64,000 nucleotides of DNA, taken from NCBI RefSeq assembly GCF_000004075.3, contig NC_026660.2, positions 620,001-684,000 on the forward strand, given 5' to 3'. This document shows, in pieces, positions 12,791 through 25,200 of this stretch. The stretch's first letter is position 1, and every line of letters starts with the position of its first letter. Source of the DNA: Cucumis sativus. Taxonomy: Eukaryota > Streptophyta > Magnoliopsida > Cucurbitales > Cucurbitaceae. The notes under the pieces are model-generated. The model did no database searches and was not told the origin of the DNA. It saw only the letters and a list, made by a program, of their open reading frames with translations. The position numbers were made by a program, and so were the translations under genes.

Positions 12791-13378
12791 TTCTTTTGCT
12801 TATTAGTTAATGAACCGCTAAAACAGCTCCCCGCCACCGCTTGCTCTATTACTCCCCTTCTCAGATCCTCACTCTTCACACTCCAACTCCCTCCAGTCTT
12901 CAACAACCGTCGGTGGAGCTCCACTTTCCGACGATAAGGTAAAATTTCTAACAAATTTTGATGTATAAGTCATGTGCCTTCTTTGGTTACTTTTAGCTTA
13001 CCAATTCATGTTCTGAATCATGCCCATCCAATTTCAGATCACATTGTTTCATTGGAATTTCCCCTGGTTAACTGCAGCTGATCTGTATGTCATTGCCAAT
13101 GCTGTTTTGTTTTCTCTAGTTTCGGGTTGATCCGATTAATCGGCAGGGAAATTGTGACGTCTGGTCTGCAGTCATTTAGAATTGGCCGTTGATTGGTTTT
13201 TTAAGCTTGAGTCTAGCTTCGAGATGGAATGGCCCTAATTTGCTGATTGATTTTGCAATTTGTTTCTTGGACGAATGATTTGTGGGTCGTTTTAATCTTC
13301 GTCTCTCGGGTCAAGGTTGTAGAGATTTACTTGAAAACGGTTTGTGACTGTTCTGGGTTTTCTTTCTTACGCAAGAAA
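12791..13378 (+). promoter_or_regulatory. Probable 5' UTR with leader intron of the xylosyltransferase
   Basis: A GC-richer, C/T-rich stretch at about 12820-12938 ends in a good donor (GATAAG|GTAAAA, GT at 12939-12940). A pyrimidine-rich stretch ending in AG at 13374-13375, three bases before the start codon, could be the acceptor. This arrangement fits a 5' UTR intron. It is inferred from splice-site appearance only. Confidence 0.45.
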
Positions 13379-16300
13379 ATGCCGTCGGTCTTGCACCAAA
13401 GATCCACTCACAGCTCACTTGCAAATTCATATCCACTTTCTCCTCGTTCTTCCTCGAGTTCTGAAAGATCATTTTCCATATTCAGTCCTATAAACCTACT
13501 TGCTCTGCTTTCTCTCATTGTGATTCTTGGAGTCTTCTTGCCCTGGATGAATATACAAGAGAGTATTTTCTCAAGCTCCAAGGTCTCAAACTCTAAATGG
13601 CGAGAGTACTCATTGGCTGAAGCTGCGTCGTTCGTTGCGAGGAATGGGACTGTGATTGTTTGCGCTGTCAGCCAACCCTACTTGCCCTTTCTCAATAATT
13701 GGTTAATTAGTCTTTCTCGGCAGAAGCACCATGAGAAAGTTCTTGTTATTGCTGAGGACTATGCAACGCTCTATAAAGTGAATGAACGGTGGCCAGGGCA
13801 TGCAGTGCTCGTCCCACCAGCTCCTGATGCTCAAACCGCTCATAAATTTGGTTCTCAGGTATGCTTTCATGAATTTTTTTGCTATCAGTTTTGATTGGTT
13901 TTTTCTATTTGAAATGATAATTTTGATTGCTATATAAACTTATAATCAGTCTTTGTTGCTTCTCTGTTAAATATTTCATCGCATTTAACATTGCCTGGGC
14001 AAAGATGTTTTGTTATTGCAACACTAGTCATAACATTTCGTACTTGAATGTGTTTTCTAAACTTAAGATTATTTCATAACTTTTATATCCGGTCTTAATT
14101 TATGATTATTAATATTACTACTGTATAACTTTCATATAATGCCTTAAATTTCAATTGATATTATGTGATGGCATTTCTGTAGTGATACTTACCCCATGAA
14201 GTATAGAAGCTTCAATTTTATTGCTCCTTCCATCACTTACTAATTTGATCTTCAAGTCATCAACATCATCTCTCTCTTTGTTCTCTTTGTATGAAGCATT
14301 TTATAGAACTCAAGAAACTCTTTCTTGAAGCATTTCTTTGGCCATCGAGAACATGTTCACTCAATTTCCTTCCCATCAATCCTGCTTTGCCCTGTCTCCT
14401 AATTTAACTTCTCCCTTCTCATGCTCAGTTCTTAGATGTATATGTTTGATCTTTAGCCAAATTCATTGCCTGTATGAAATGAAAATGATGGCATTCACTT
14501 TGTAGGGATTCTTCAACTTCACATCCCGGAGACCACGACACCTACTACACATTTTGGAGCTTGGTTATAATGTTATGTACAATGATGTTGATATGGTATG
14601 GCTGGCTGATCCATTTCCTTATCTGCAAGGGAATCATGATGTGTACTTCACAGATGACATGGCTGCAGTATGTACAACTTTTCTCTCTCCTCCTCCCAGT
14701 GCAATGTTTGTGGAAATGGATTGCTTGCATGCTTGCATATAAACTCTAATTTATTATCTTTTTGTTCTTTGGGCAAGAAAGAGAGTTCATATAAGTCTGA
14801 GATGTTTAAATGCAAATGGTGGAGGACTTTAGCTTCCTGATGAAAATTTGTACATTTGCTTATTTCTTTGATCAATCTATAGATTTGACTTGAACATGTG
14901 GTACTTACAGATCTCCAGTTTAATAGTTTGAGAACTTGAGAAATATGGTGACACTACTTCTTAGATTTTGATGAAAAGTGTTTGCATTGTTGTTCAACAA
15001 CGTGCACTAGCTTCCTTTTAATTTTGTCCTCACCTCGTTACAGGTAAAACCATTGCACCACTCTCATGATTTGCCACCTCCGGGGAAAAAGGGCCGCACT
15101 TACATATGCAGCTGCATGATTTTCCTACGTCCCACCAGTGGAGCAAAACTGGTCATGAGGAAGTGGATTGAGGAACTTAAAGCTCAGCCATGGTCCAAGG
15201 CAAAGAAGGCAAATGATCAACCTGCTTTCAATTGGGCACTAAATAAAACTGCTGGAGAGGTTTGTTTTTCTAGTCTTCTAGTTTTCAATATCATATCCTA
15301 ATTGAGCTGCTAGGATCCCATATGATAGCAATTAAGCTTACAATACATGCATATATATAATGAAAGGAGCATAAAATTTACACCATGCGAGAACAACAAA
15401 GGAAAGTGAATTGTCAAATTATCAAATGATTACATTAATTTAGTTAAAAGTTGCAAACTATGATACTTCCAGTTCCAATAGGTGAATATAAAGAAAGATT
15501 TTGCTTTGTCTTAGTGAATGCACCGTGAAAACCGTAATGATACCAGTGGTCATACCAGCTTGTTGGGGCTACCCAAAGGATGAAAGTTTGGAGAGTCGAA
15601 TAGAAACTGAGGTTCATTTACTGAATTTCAGCTTCCAAACTGAGTCTTCTCAAGTCAAGACCCATGTGCTTGATCTTAGTTTTTAAAGACCAAGCTTTTC
15701 ATTTTACAATTTCTTGGTCTAGATCTTTAACCTTTTAACAACTTTTTAAAGCCTACAGAGTATAAGTTTTTGGCTTATTCTGTTTCACCCTTCAAAAGTT
15801 GGTTAATCTCCAAACGGGTTTCTGCCTGAAACTCAGATCCTTACATTCTTCGAATTGGCAGTTGAAATCTATCTTAAAAACTTCCAAAGGGGACTAAATT
15901 TGCAGTGGGGACTGGTCGAGACACAATTTTTTTTTCCTTTTCTGAGGGCACATTGAATGGGATATTGTCCTCCCCCATTGTATTTTCCTAGTTTAGACTT
16001 TGGTTGCTGGACTTCTAACATCCATCTTCAACTTTTGGAGCTCCTCTCACTGCTCTTTATTGGTGCAAGTGTGATAAATTAAACGCCCTTTCACAGATAT
16101 GGTATTTCTTCTTTGATTTTCAATTTGGGATCTTTCACGTTGGTTAAGTCTGTCTATTTAATTTCTCTACCAAATTGCTTTTTTCTTTTCTAGAAAGAAG
16201 AAAGAAAAATTATCACGTACTTGGAACCTTTGAAAATGGAAATCCTAGAGTAGGGGTTTTCGCTTGACGCTCCCTTCCGTTTATTTCTAGGATGAACCAG

Positions 16301-17486
16301 ACAATTAGGGACTTTCTTATATCATCCTTTTTTCTATAGGCATTATTGATGAAAGTGGGGTGGATAATCCCTCATCTTTCATTTGGTATGGAAAAGTTTC
16401 CAAGTTCCCCCAAAATTACCAAATTCTCCGAGTTCCCCCAAAGTGTTGCATTTTCTTGTGAGAGTTTGTTCTTGGCAGGATTAGCAATTTTGTCTTAGAG
16501 AAAAGACGCCATTTTCTTTCCTTCTTCCCTGGCTGGTCTTACCTGTGTAAACAGAATTTGGAGACTCACTCAAGAGTCAATACCATATGTTCCTCTCATG
16601 CCCTTATGCTCGTCTTATATGGTCATAGTTATTGCAGATTCTTAGCATCTCCTCCCTCACAAATTGACAAGTTTGCTTCCCATTTTCGTAGGAGGTTTTC
16701 CTTTAAAAAATTAGAAGAAATTCCTGTGGCTTCAACTCGGGTGGGCAAGGGATTTCTTTTGGTTAATTTGGTTAGAAAGAAGCAATGAGAAAAAAATTTA
16801 AAGGCTATTTTTAGGAATAGTTCGTTGTTTTCTGCTTTCTTGGTGTAAATTCTGCGTTCCTTACAAAAAGTTTAATTCTCTCATTGCCACTTGGAAGACT
16901 CTGTAGTAACTTTCTTTGATTGGGGCTTCGGGCTTGGCTTTCCTCCCCTTTTTTTATTTTTAATTTCTTATTTTATATGAAATGGTATATTGCTTTAATT
17001 TACAAAACTATTAATATATAAAATTTTGGTTAGGATTTTGAAAGTAGATTATTTCCATCTTTTAGTCAACTAAGCTGCTAAAACCAACTGATCCAGTAGT
17101 TTGTTCATACAAGGCCCTTATTACTTGGATTAGATCTCTTAGCTATTCCATGTATGAGGGAAGAATCCTTCAATAATTTTTAGTCAATATGAGACAATGT
17201 ATATTAAATTTTCTTATGAAGAGAGACTGTGCATTTTAGATAACTACCTAAAAATGGTTACATTGATGATACACAGGTGGATCTATACCTGCTGCCACAG
17301 TCAGCATTCCCAACAGGTGGATTATACTTCAAGAACGAATCATGGGTTCAGGAAACCAAGGGAATGCATGTTATTATACATAATAATTATATCACAGGGT
17401 TTGAGAAGAAAATTAAACGTTTCCGAGAATTCAACCTGTGGTACGTGGATGATCATACTCTCGAGTCTCCTCTTGGTCGAATATGA
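13379..17486 (+). CDS. MGP4: UDP-xylose:L-fucose alpha-1,3-xylosyltransferase, MGP4/RGXT type (GT77)
   Basis: Exons are 13379-13858, 14506-14667, 15044-15259 and 17277-17486, all joined in phase 0, giving 355 residues; Arabidopsis RGXT proteins are about 360. The family adds alpha-1,3-xylose to fucose in the side chain of the pectin rhamnogalacturonan II in the Golgi lumen. MGP4 is needed for pollen tube and root growth. Visible features: serine-rich cytosolic tail (1-35), a single signal-anchor membrane segment (about 38-58) typical of type II Golgi enzymes, the metal-binding DVD motif at 187-189 (NDVDMVW), and the conserved NDQPAF motif in exon 3. The start is the first in-frame ATG; the frame extends 44 codons upstream without one. 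Intron 3 (15260-17276) is long and carries a decayed LINE tail. The GT4-like gene follows in the same orientation. Confidence 0.93.
16120..16960 (+). mobile_element. Decayed LINE 3' end inside xylosyltransferase intron 3
   Basis: Pieces in shifting frames resemble the reverse-transcriptase-associated zinc-binding domain at the C-terminus of plant LINEs. There is a VKSVYLIS-like piece near 16145, a QYHMFLSCPYARLIW piece near 16580, and an LLSWCKF...LIATWK piece near 16830-16905. They lie in the expected order on the plus strand, interrupted by stops and frameshifts. No 5' half, poly(A) tail or target-site duplication was found. It is related in type to the LINE at the right end of the window. 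Confidence 0.5.
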
Positions 17487-17909
17487 GAAATTAATAGATG
17501 TTATCACAATTCTTCCCGCAATACAAGGTATACTCTCTTTTAGAACTGTTTAACCTTAGGAAGATTTAGTTCAATTTCCTTCTTCCTGGAATAGTTTTGG
17601 GAGTGCGTTTAGGTTGGTACTATATTTCATTCACAATTTGTTATCATGACAACACTGTAGCAACACATAGTAAGATTATTATTATCATCATTCATTGAAC
17701 ATTAAGTATTGATTATTGTAATTTTGCTCTGAGAAGTTCCCTCAGTCTCATTTATCAAATTCCTTTGAAATATTGTGTATAGTAGTTATATACTTGGAAC
17801 TTTAGGGAGGTGCTTTCTATTGGAGCATAGGAATTTCTAACATTCTTGGTCAAATTTTTACCATGTTACTCCATTTCTTACTAGAATCTGAAAAAATGAA
17901 ACATAAGGT

Positions 17910-18128
17910 ACCATTTAGTAACTGTTTTTGGTTTTTATTTTTAATAAACTAAGTTTTCCTCTCAAAGTTTAATTTCTAGTCAAATTTAAAAAACAAAGAC
18001 TGTTTTTTACGTTTTCAAACTTCCGGTTTGGTAAAAAGTTTATAACAAATCGAGAATTTAGAGGGATGGGTGCTTTTAGACTTAATTTGAACCCAAAAAA
18101 AAAACAAAAAACAAAAAATCTAAATGGT
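17910..18128. mobile_element. Candidate MITE with short terminal inverted repeats
   Basis: The segment begins ACCATTTAG and ends CTAAATGGT, which are exact inverse complements. T-rich DNA follows the left end and A-rich DNA precedes the right end, extending the inverted symmetry imperfectly. Its size (219 bp), lack of coding content and AT-rich interior fit a non-autonomous DNA element. I could not identify a clear target-site duplication, so the class is unassigned. Confidence 0.35.
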
Positions 18129-19114
18129 TATAACTCCACAATTATTTGAGGTACTTGAACTTTCCGCCTACACAAATGCGTTCATATTCGTATGCTCATA
18201 ATATTATGACATACCTTCATCTTTTTTACTCATTCCTAATAAGTTCTTACATACTATTTTTTAGCTAATTTAAAATTTGAAAAAAATAGAGTGAAACTTA
18301 TGTTGAACTATCTTAGAGATCAAACGATGGATCAAGTCTTTTGTTTCTAATTTTGACTCCACTTGGCTTTGAGATCTAGTTTTTAAACTTAACCCTCTAT
18401 TTGATTAGGATAAATTTTGTTTCTCATTCATGATTTGAATGACTTCGCAGATCAAATCCTACGGGTAAGCTATCCTCAACCACAAACTATTATCATGGCA
18501 AAGAATTTTAGCTGAGATAACTCAAATGGCCTCAATGTTATTTCAATCCAAATTGGTTCCTGCAAGAAGAAACGGATTTTATACAAACCTTCAAATGACC
18601 CAACAAATGTCTAATAAGTAAATATAAAGGTGTAACTTCCTAATATGTCAAATTACATAATGGGTTACTAGCTCGAGTAATCTAATAAATGTGTATAGAT
18701 GAAACATTTTGGTCGAGGAGATTGAACTTCTTACATAGCAAGCGGCCAAAGTCGGTTCGATATAAGAGGAAATTTTCGATAGATTGGACATCTTTATTGA
18801 TATGGGTACTTTTTGTGAAACCAAATGCAAAAGTTATGAGAGTTTGTGGTTGTAGTAAACAAGATGGGAATATATCGAGTTTTTGTTGTTTTTAATATAT
18901 GGTTGAGTCCGGAAGAGATCTTAGATTAAAAGAAAAAACAAGGAGATCCTGATTAACATAGTAACTAGATAAGGAGCGGAATCGTGAGTTGTGAGAAACA
19001 ATTATTTCCATCACAACAACATTTTGGATGAAAAAAAAAACAAATGAAAAAAGAACAAAGCAAGGAGTAGTTACGTCCAAGGACGACCATGTTGGATACT
19101 TTGAAAAGTATTAT

Positions 19115-19229
19115 TTTAGTTGAATTAAACCGTGTGTATTAGAAGCTTGATTTGCACTTGACTTCATTTAATTTTTAGTTGAACTAAAGAGTGTGGTAGA
19201 AGCTTGAATTGCATTTGACTTCATTTAAT
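19115..19229. repeat. Imperfect tandem duplication, two units of about 57 bp
   Basis: Two adjacent units (about 19115-19173 and 19174-19229) share TTAGTTGAA, AGAAGCTTGA and TTGACTTCATTTAAT in the same order. The DNA to the right (19233-19340) carries further, weaker echoes of the same words (GATTAAGTT, AACTTTACA, ACTTGACTTCAA). Confidence 0.6.
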
Positions 19230-21916
19230 GTTAGATTAAGTTTTAACTTTACACACTTGACTTCAACATGAATTTATCTCAATGAAAGATTAAGTTCTAA
19301 CTTTACATTCATTCAACACCACTTGACTTCAATATCAATTCATCATAAATGAAGTTAGAGATGCTCTTAACTTCATGAGTTTACTATTAAAAACTATTAA
19401 AATGAAGTTCGAATTGATTTAATCAACTCTCTTATGAAATTAAAGCATTTTTATAATAGATAAAATATATCTAATTTTTTGTAAAAGTCGAATTTTAAAT
19501 GTTGAAAAATCACATAATTAAAATTAAGAATTGTTTCAAGGCCTTGGTTCCAGCTGTATGATTTGATCTCATATAAGTGGTTTTTAATGGAGTTGATTAG
19601 TGACCATAGACTATGTTTTCTCCCAACCAAATCCACCTAATATTTTGCCCATTTAAATAATTCAATCTTTTATTTTCTAAAAAAAAATTAACCAAATAAT
19701 CTATCTTTTTTCTTTTTTGTTTACACGTGAAAGATAAGTGAGTTAATAAAGTTCTTACTTTCGTATTTAGTGTGAAAATGACGTCCAGGTATTTTAATTT
19801 AAAATTTAGAATAAATATCTAAACCTAAAATGTTATGTCTTATCCTTGTAGAAAAAGTGTTCATGTTTACGAATATTTAACTATATTCATATTTGAAAAG
19901 AAATAAATTAATACTGTGATGAGACTAATTTATAAATTAATATTGTGATGAGACTAATTTAAAATCAAGTACAAAATAACAATATTTATAAGCAATAACG
20001 TTCAACTTTACTGGTATTTTTGTATGGACATAGTTAAAATAAGTGCGATTTTGACTGAACTTATCACTTATAGTTGTAAAAATTATATTAATTGACAAAT
20101 AATCGAAAGAAACTTGGTCGTAAAGCTATGTATCCTTGATGGTGACGATTCTCTTTAATTGCCAATTACATAACCACATACAAGTGTTCCTCTCCCTCCA
20201 ACATGAAAACATAAATAGTCCTCTCACTTTACCTACCAAGAAACTCGAGATTTCATAAAAAGTGGTTTTTTTTTTCTAACCCATCTCACAATCTTATTAC
20301 CAAATACAACAATTTGAAGTGGAACTATTCATACTTCAAATCTCTTTGTTCAAATTGATAATTTATGTTTCATTAAACTATACTCTCTTGTGTTTTAGTT
20401 CATAGTTAATACTGTACAATTGAAATTAACGTATTTAGAAAACAATGAATATCAACTATACTTTGATTAAAATGTCAACTACAATGATCGGATATAAATT
20501 TAGATTGACTTATAATAAAATAATAAAAATAAAGTATTTTTTCCTTTTATTTCTTATGTTTTAAAATATCCATTTTTTGTTATTAAACATTATAAATAAA
20601 TATACATTAACATTTTTTTCAGTTTTTATTTTTATTTTTTAATTTGGCTCATGTAATTATTTTAGCATAATATAATTTTATTTATTTATTTATCGAAATT
20701 AGCTCAATAAAAATAAACATACATAGAAAATTACTTTTGAATAAAGACCATTTTTCAAGGCAATATATCAATACAATAATAATAATAGCAATTTAAACTT
20801 TTCACTTTCTTACACTCTTACCTATTGTACTAAGAAAGATAGTAAAAATGGTAAAGTAGCAACTTGTTCGCTACAAATAATTACGTTAAGACGGGTCGAA
20901 AGAAAGTGTTATTTAAAATGTTAAAATAATTGTGATCACGATTAAAGGATTTGGATGATAATTATTTAAATTTGTGTAATAAAAAAAACTATTACTCAAA
21001 TACAAGGATAATTCAACTAATATAAATATGTACCAAAAAATTTGAAACTTTTAATTCTTCAATAAATATTTTATTAACAAGGAAAGAAAGAACAGTTAAA
21101 CTAAAGGTTTTGTTGAGTTTAACCATTTTAATCCGAAAATTAGGATAAGATAAAATCATTACAAAGACATAAAAACTCGCTGTCTACTAAAAAACAAGAA
21201 CTAAAGGTGGTTAAACTCAATGGATATAAAATTTACGGGTAACGGCTAGATCCTTCCATTTTCTGCCTATGGTAAATATGATTCTTTTGTCAAGATGAAT
21301 TTATAATTAATCACGTGGTTCTAAGAGTTAGAATTTAGTATTTATGAGTTGATAAACTTGGATGGAGGCCACCTATAATTTGATTAAAACGAGATTATTT
21401 ATGATGATTTTATAGATGATTGAATTATTTTGAGTGAATTATCGTACAAAATTCATAAATTAGGGTTGAAAGGAAAAAGAAGAAAAATCCAAAATCCAAA
21501 AAGTGTATTTTCTTAATGAACAACCAAAATTTGGTTAAGCAATAAAAAAAAGAAAAGAAAAAATTTCTTGTTTAGTGAGGGAGATTATATGATGGTTTAC
21601 GTATGTTAATCTCTAAAAGAAGTTGGATACGATCTAAAAATGGAGTGTTGTTGAAACAGTAGTACACTAGAATCTTTCAATTTCAAGAACGTTACTTCAA
21701 AAAATAGCTCTTCATTTGTTTTACGTAATCACAAATTAAAATTCTTTATTTGGCAAACCAAAGAAGAGAAAAGAACCCACCATTGCCTGTAAAATCTTTG
21801 AAAATCTTTGATCTTTAAGGAGACCCATTGGAGTTGAAGTTTGACGATTCACGACGATGCTTATATCCACGTCAACATCTTTTCTTCTCTCAAACCTCGC
21901 TCCCTAACTTCACCAA

Positions 21917-21943
<27 letters not shown>
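21917..21943 (+). repeat. (TC)n microsatellite in the GT4-like gene leader
   Basis: A 27-nt run of alternating T and C lies about 245 bp upstream of the start codon. CT microsatellites of this kind are common around plant core promoters and 5' UTRs, so it probably marks the transcription start region. Confidence 0.6.
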
Positions 21944-21950
<7 letters not shown>

Positions 21951-22178
21951 TCAACTCACAAGCATCTTCTACTTATTTGCTTTCAATTTACTGCTTCTAC
22001 TGTGCTAAATCTGTCTCAGTGACAGACCCATTTAAGCAATTGTCGGCGATTACTGGGTTATTTGTTGCTTTTCCATTCTGAATCTCGAATTTCCCATCTT
22101 TTGGTTGTGAAATTGGTGTTATCTGATGCGATTCATTGTGGGATGTTGAGTTGATGCGTTTTACTTTACTGTAATTGG

Positions 22179-22256
22179 ATGGAAGCAAATGGGTTCACTG
22201 GAAAATGGATTTCCATTGAAGAGAGACCCACTTCTTCGTTCTTCATCGAGTGTTAG
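22179..22256 (+). other. Upstream ORF overlapping the GT4-like gene start
   Basis: An ATG 10 nt before the presumed main ATG (22189), in another frame, opens 25 codons that end at TAG 22254-22256, inside the main coding region. A scanning ribosome would meet this ATG first. A downstream shift in translation efficiency is inference. Confidence 0.5.
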
Positions 22257-25200
22257 AGGGGAAAGATACCCATTTCTGCAGAGACCCAGATCGAGGTTTT
22301 CACGGTTTTTGTTTTTCCGGAAGATTGATTACCTGCAATGGATTTGTACTGTGGCTGTGTTCTTTTTCTTTGTGGTTCTTTTTCAAATGTTCTTACCTGG
22401 ATCAGTCGTGGAGAAGTCTGAGGTTGCTCTTAAAGATGTGGAGAAAAGTTTAGGGGATTTGAAGTTTTTAAAGGAGCTGGGCATGCTGGATTTTGGGGAG
22501 GATATTCGATTTGAGCCGTCGAAGCTTTTGGGGAAATTTAAGAAAGAGGCAAGAGAAGCGGACTTCTCATCTTTTAATAGGACAAGAAGTCGTTTTGGGT
22601 ATAGAAAACCTCAGCTTGCACTGGTAAGTTTGCTACCACAATCTTAGCTATATTCAGGAATTAGTTCAAATCTTGAGCTCTTGCCATTGTTGTTCTCATT
22701 TAGTTGTTTTCTCTGTTAATGCTTGCTTTAAGTTCTTCCATGGATTCTGAATTCATCTCTCTTACTTCATTGTCTTGTGTAGATTTGACAGTACATATGA
22801 GTCTTATACTTCAATTGAATATTACTCAATTCATGTCTGATGTCGTTCATATTAAAATTCCTTTTAATGTCATTGTCTCTTTTGTAGGTATTCTCAGATC
22901 TTTTGGTCGATTCTTATCAAGTGCTAATGGTAACCATTGCATCTGCTCTTCAGGAGATAGGATATGTATTCCAGGTAATTCGTTTTTGTAAAGACCAGAA
23001 TGTAATAGTTGTTACAGATTGTCTTCTTTAATCCCGATTCACCTTCTATTATGTAGTTTAGTTTTTGTGGGATTTGTTGGTTAGGAAAGGAGTAAGCATG
23101 CAGTATTCCTGGAATTCCCAACTTCAAATATCTTGATGCTGTTAATACTTGATACTGTTGATACTGCTGTTCTTCATACATCTTTAGAATTTCCTCACAA
23201 TTGTTACTGCCTCGCTGGCCATTCTTATCTTTGATTTTGTTACTCTATTTGTACTTAATAGGATAATAAATGAGAAACACTGTTGGTTTTTTTCTCTCTT
23301 GAAATCCTATGGATGAACATAAGTTGACGCTATCGAACAATGCAACATCAAAATATAAAGGTTGTATCGTTGTAGGCTACACTTTGCTGCAGGATGTTGA
23401 CTTAAATATTATTGTGAAGGCATTTATGAATTTGTTCACCGTTCTATACTTGATACCCCCCCTTATTGCTATATCATACCTTATCCTCTTCGTCTTCGTA
23501 GATGCATATTTGAAACTACATTATTTGCTCAGAATTCAAATATTATTTTTCTTGTTTTGTTGACTTGCCAAATTAGAAGTCTAGAACTAACTTCATCAGC
23601 ATAAAGTTGCCTTATTTACTTTATATGACATCTGCCATCATCTGCCATGGAAATTATATACACAAGCATATAATTGGACAATTCAACTGTTTGCTCTACA
23701 GGTTTATTCTCTTCAAGGCGGGCCAGCAAATGATGTTTGGAGGCAGATGGGAGTCCCAGTAACTCTAATTCAAAGTTGTGATGAGACTGAGGTCATGGTT
23801 GATTGGCTAAAGTATGTTAGTGCTACTTATCTCAATATTTTGACCGAATGACATTTATCTCTACAACGTTATATTAAATTAGTTATGTCTTGTTTCTTTT
23901 TCTAATTATTTTTATGATGTTTTTTTCCAGCTATGATGGCATACTTGTGCACTCTCTTGGAGTGAAAGATGTCTTTTCCTGGTAAGAATGAGTTTGGTCT
24001 CTCCCCTTTCCCTTTTTCTATTTCCCCACCAAGAATGAGTGTAGTCGTTTGATTGTCATGAAAAAGTATACTGCTTCATAAAATGTTGGATTGGTGTTGC
24101 CATTGCTTTAATAGAATTACCATGAGTTACATTCAGAAAAGATGGTTCTTCGAAAAGATGGTTCTTCGAAAAGATGAACTTTGGTTTCATAATTGGGGGA
24201 GAATTTCCGTAGTCTTCTGTTCATTTGTGCCTATTCTAATAGAATTACCATGAGTTTTACATTCACATTCAGTAAAGATACCGATTCCATCCTTGCCAAG
24301 ATACCCAAAATAGGCCCTTGCAAAGTTAAACCACAGGACTTCCTTTTCTTTGCTGAATCAAGAGATTCCATCTGCCTTAGAGGGCCTGTTCGTAAGGCGA
24401 CGGCCCAACTAAAGTTAGATAAGCATGGTTTCCAAAATAAATCAGCAAAGGTGCATTGTACAAAAAGATGGCTGATTGATTCTTCTTCACTATGTTGGAG
24501 AAGGACAGAAATTGGGAGAAATAAAGACCCAAGGACTGTGCCAGTGAGGCCAAGACTAAGCTCCCATAATTTTTATTTTTTTATTACTTGTTATTATTAT
24601 TTTTGAAATGAGATTCTTTCTGCAAAGAGTTGTAGAAAGCCTCATGAAGTTAGTTCCGCAAAGAGTGTTCACACAAAACTGGGAGCTAATGACTAATAAT
24701 ATGTACCGTTTTAAACTAAATTTGATGACTTAGGGTTAAATCATCACTTTTTGAAATGCCAAAACTGAAATAGAACCTTTTCTAATCACTCAAAGGACTA
24801 AAAGGGTATATTCTTTTATTTTTTGAACTAAGAAATAAATTTTGTTCATGTTCCCTTGATTTTTATAGTATAGTTCATTTTTCCTTTCTGTTTTATTGTT
24901 CTCTGTTTACCTTTTTGCAGCTAAATTTGTCTTCTTATTCCAAGAATTGCATATAATATTTCCATCATCAATCCATCTTATTTGTACTAATAATTTGGCA
25001 ATATGCAAAACTCTATTATTTATTTCAAGGAGTGGTGTTTCTTGTCGCAGCTATCTGCAGGAACCTTTCAAATCCTTACCACTCATCTGGACCATCCATG
25101 AAGAAGCCCTTGCCATACGATCTCAAAACTATGCGTCAGATGGGTTACTTGATATTTTAAATGATTGGAAGAGAGTATTCAACCATTCAACTGTTGTCGT

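Larger units (their letters stand above)
17487..21800. other. Intergenic region between the two glycosyltransferase genes
   Basis: No coding gene can be supported. The first few hundred bases are the probable 3' UTR of the xylosyltransferase. The rest is AT-rich and contains a MITE-like repeat (17910-18128) and a tandem duplication (19115-19229). The right end is the promoter of the GT4-like gene. Confidence 0.5.

Noticed and set aside
24193-24606. 137-codon open frame in intron 4 of the GT4-like gene
   Set aside because: It has no domain I recognise, and it lies wholly between two well-supported exons of the same strand.
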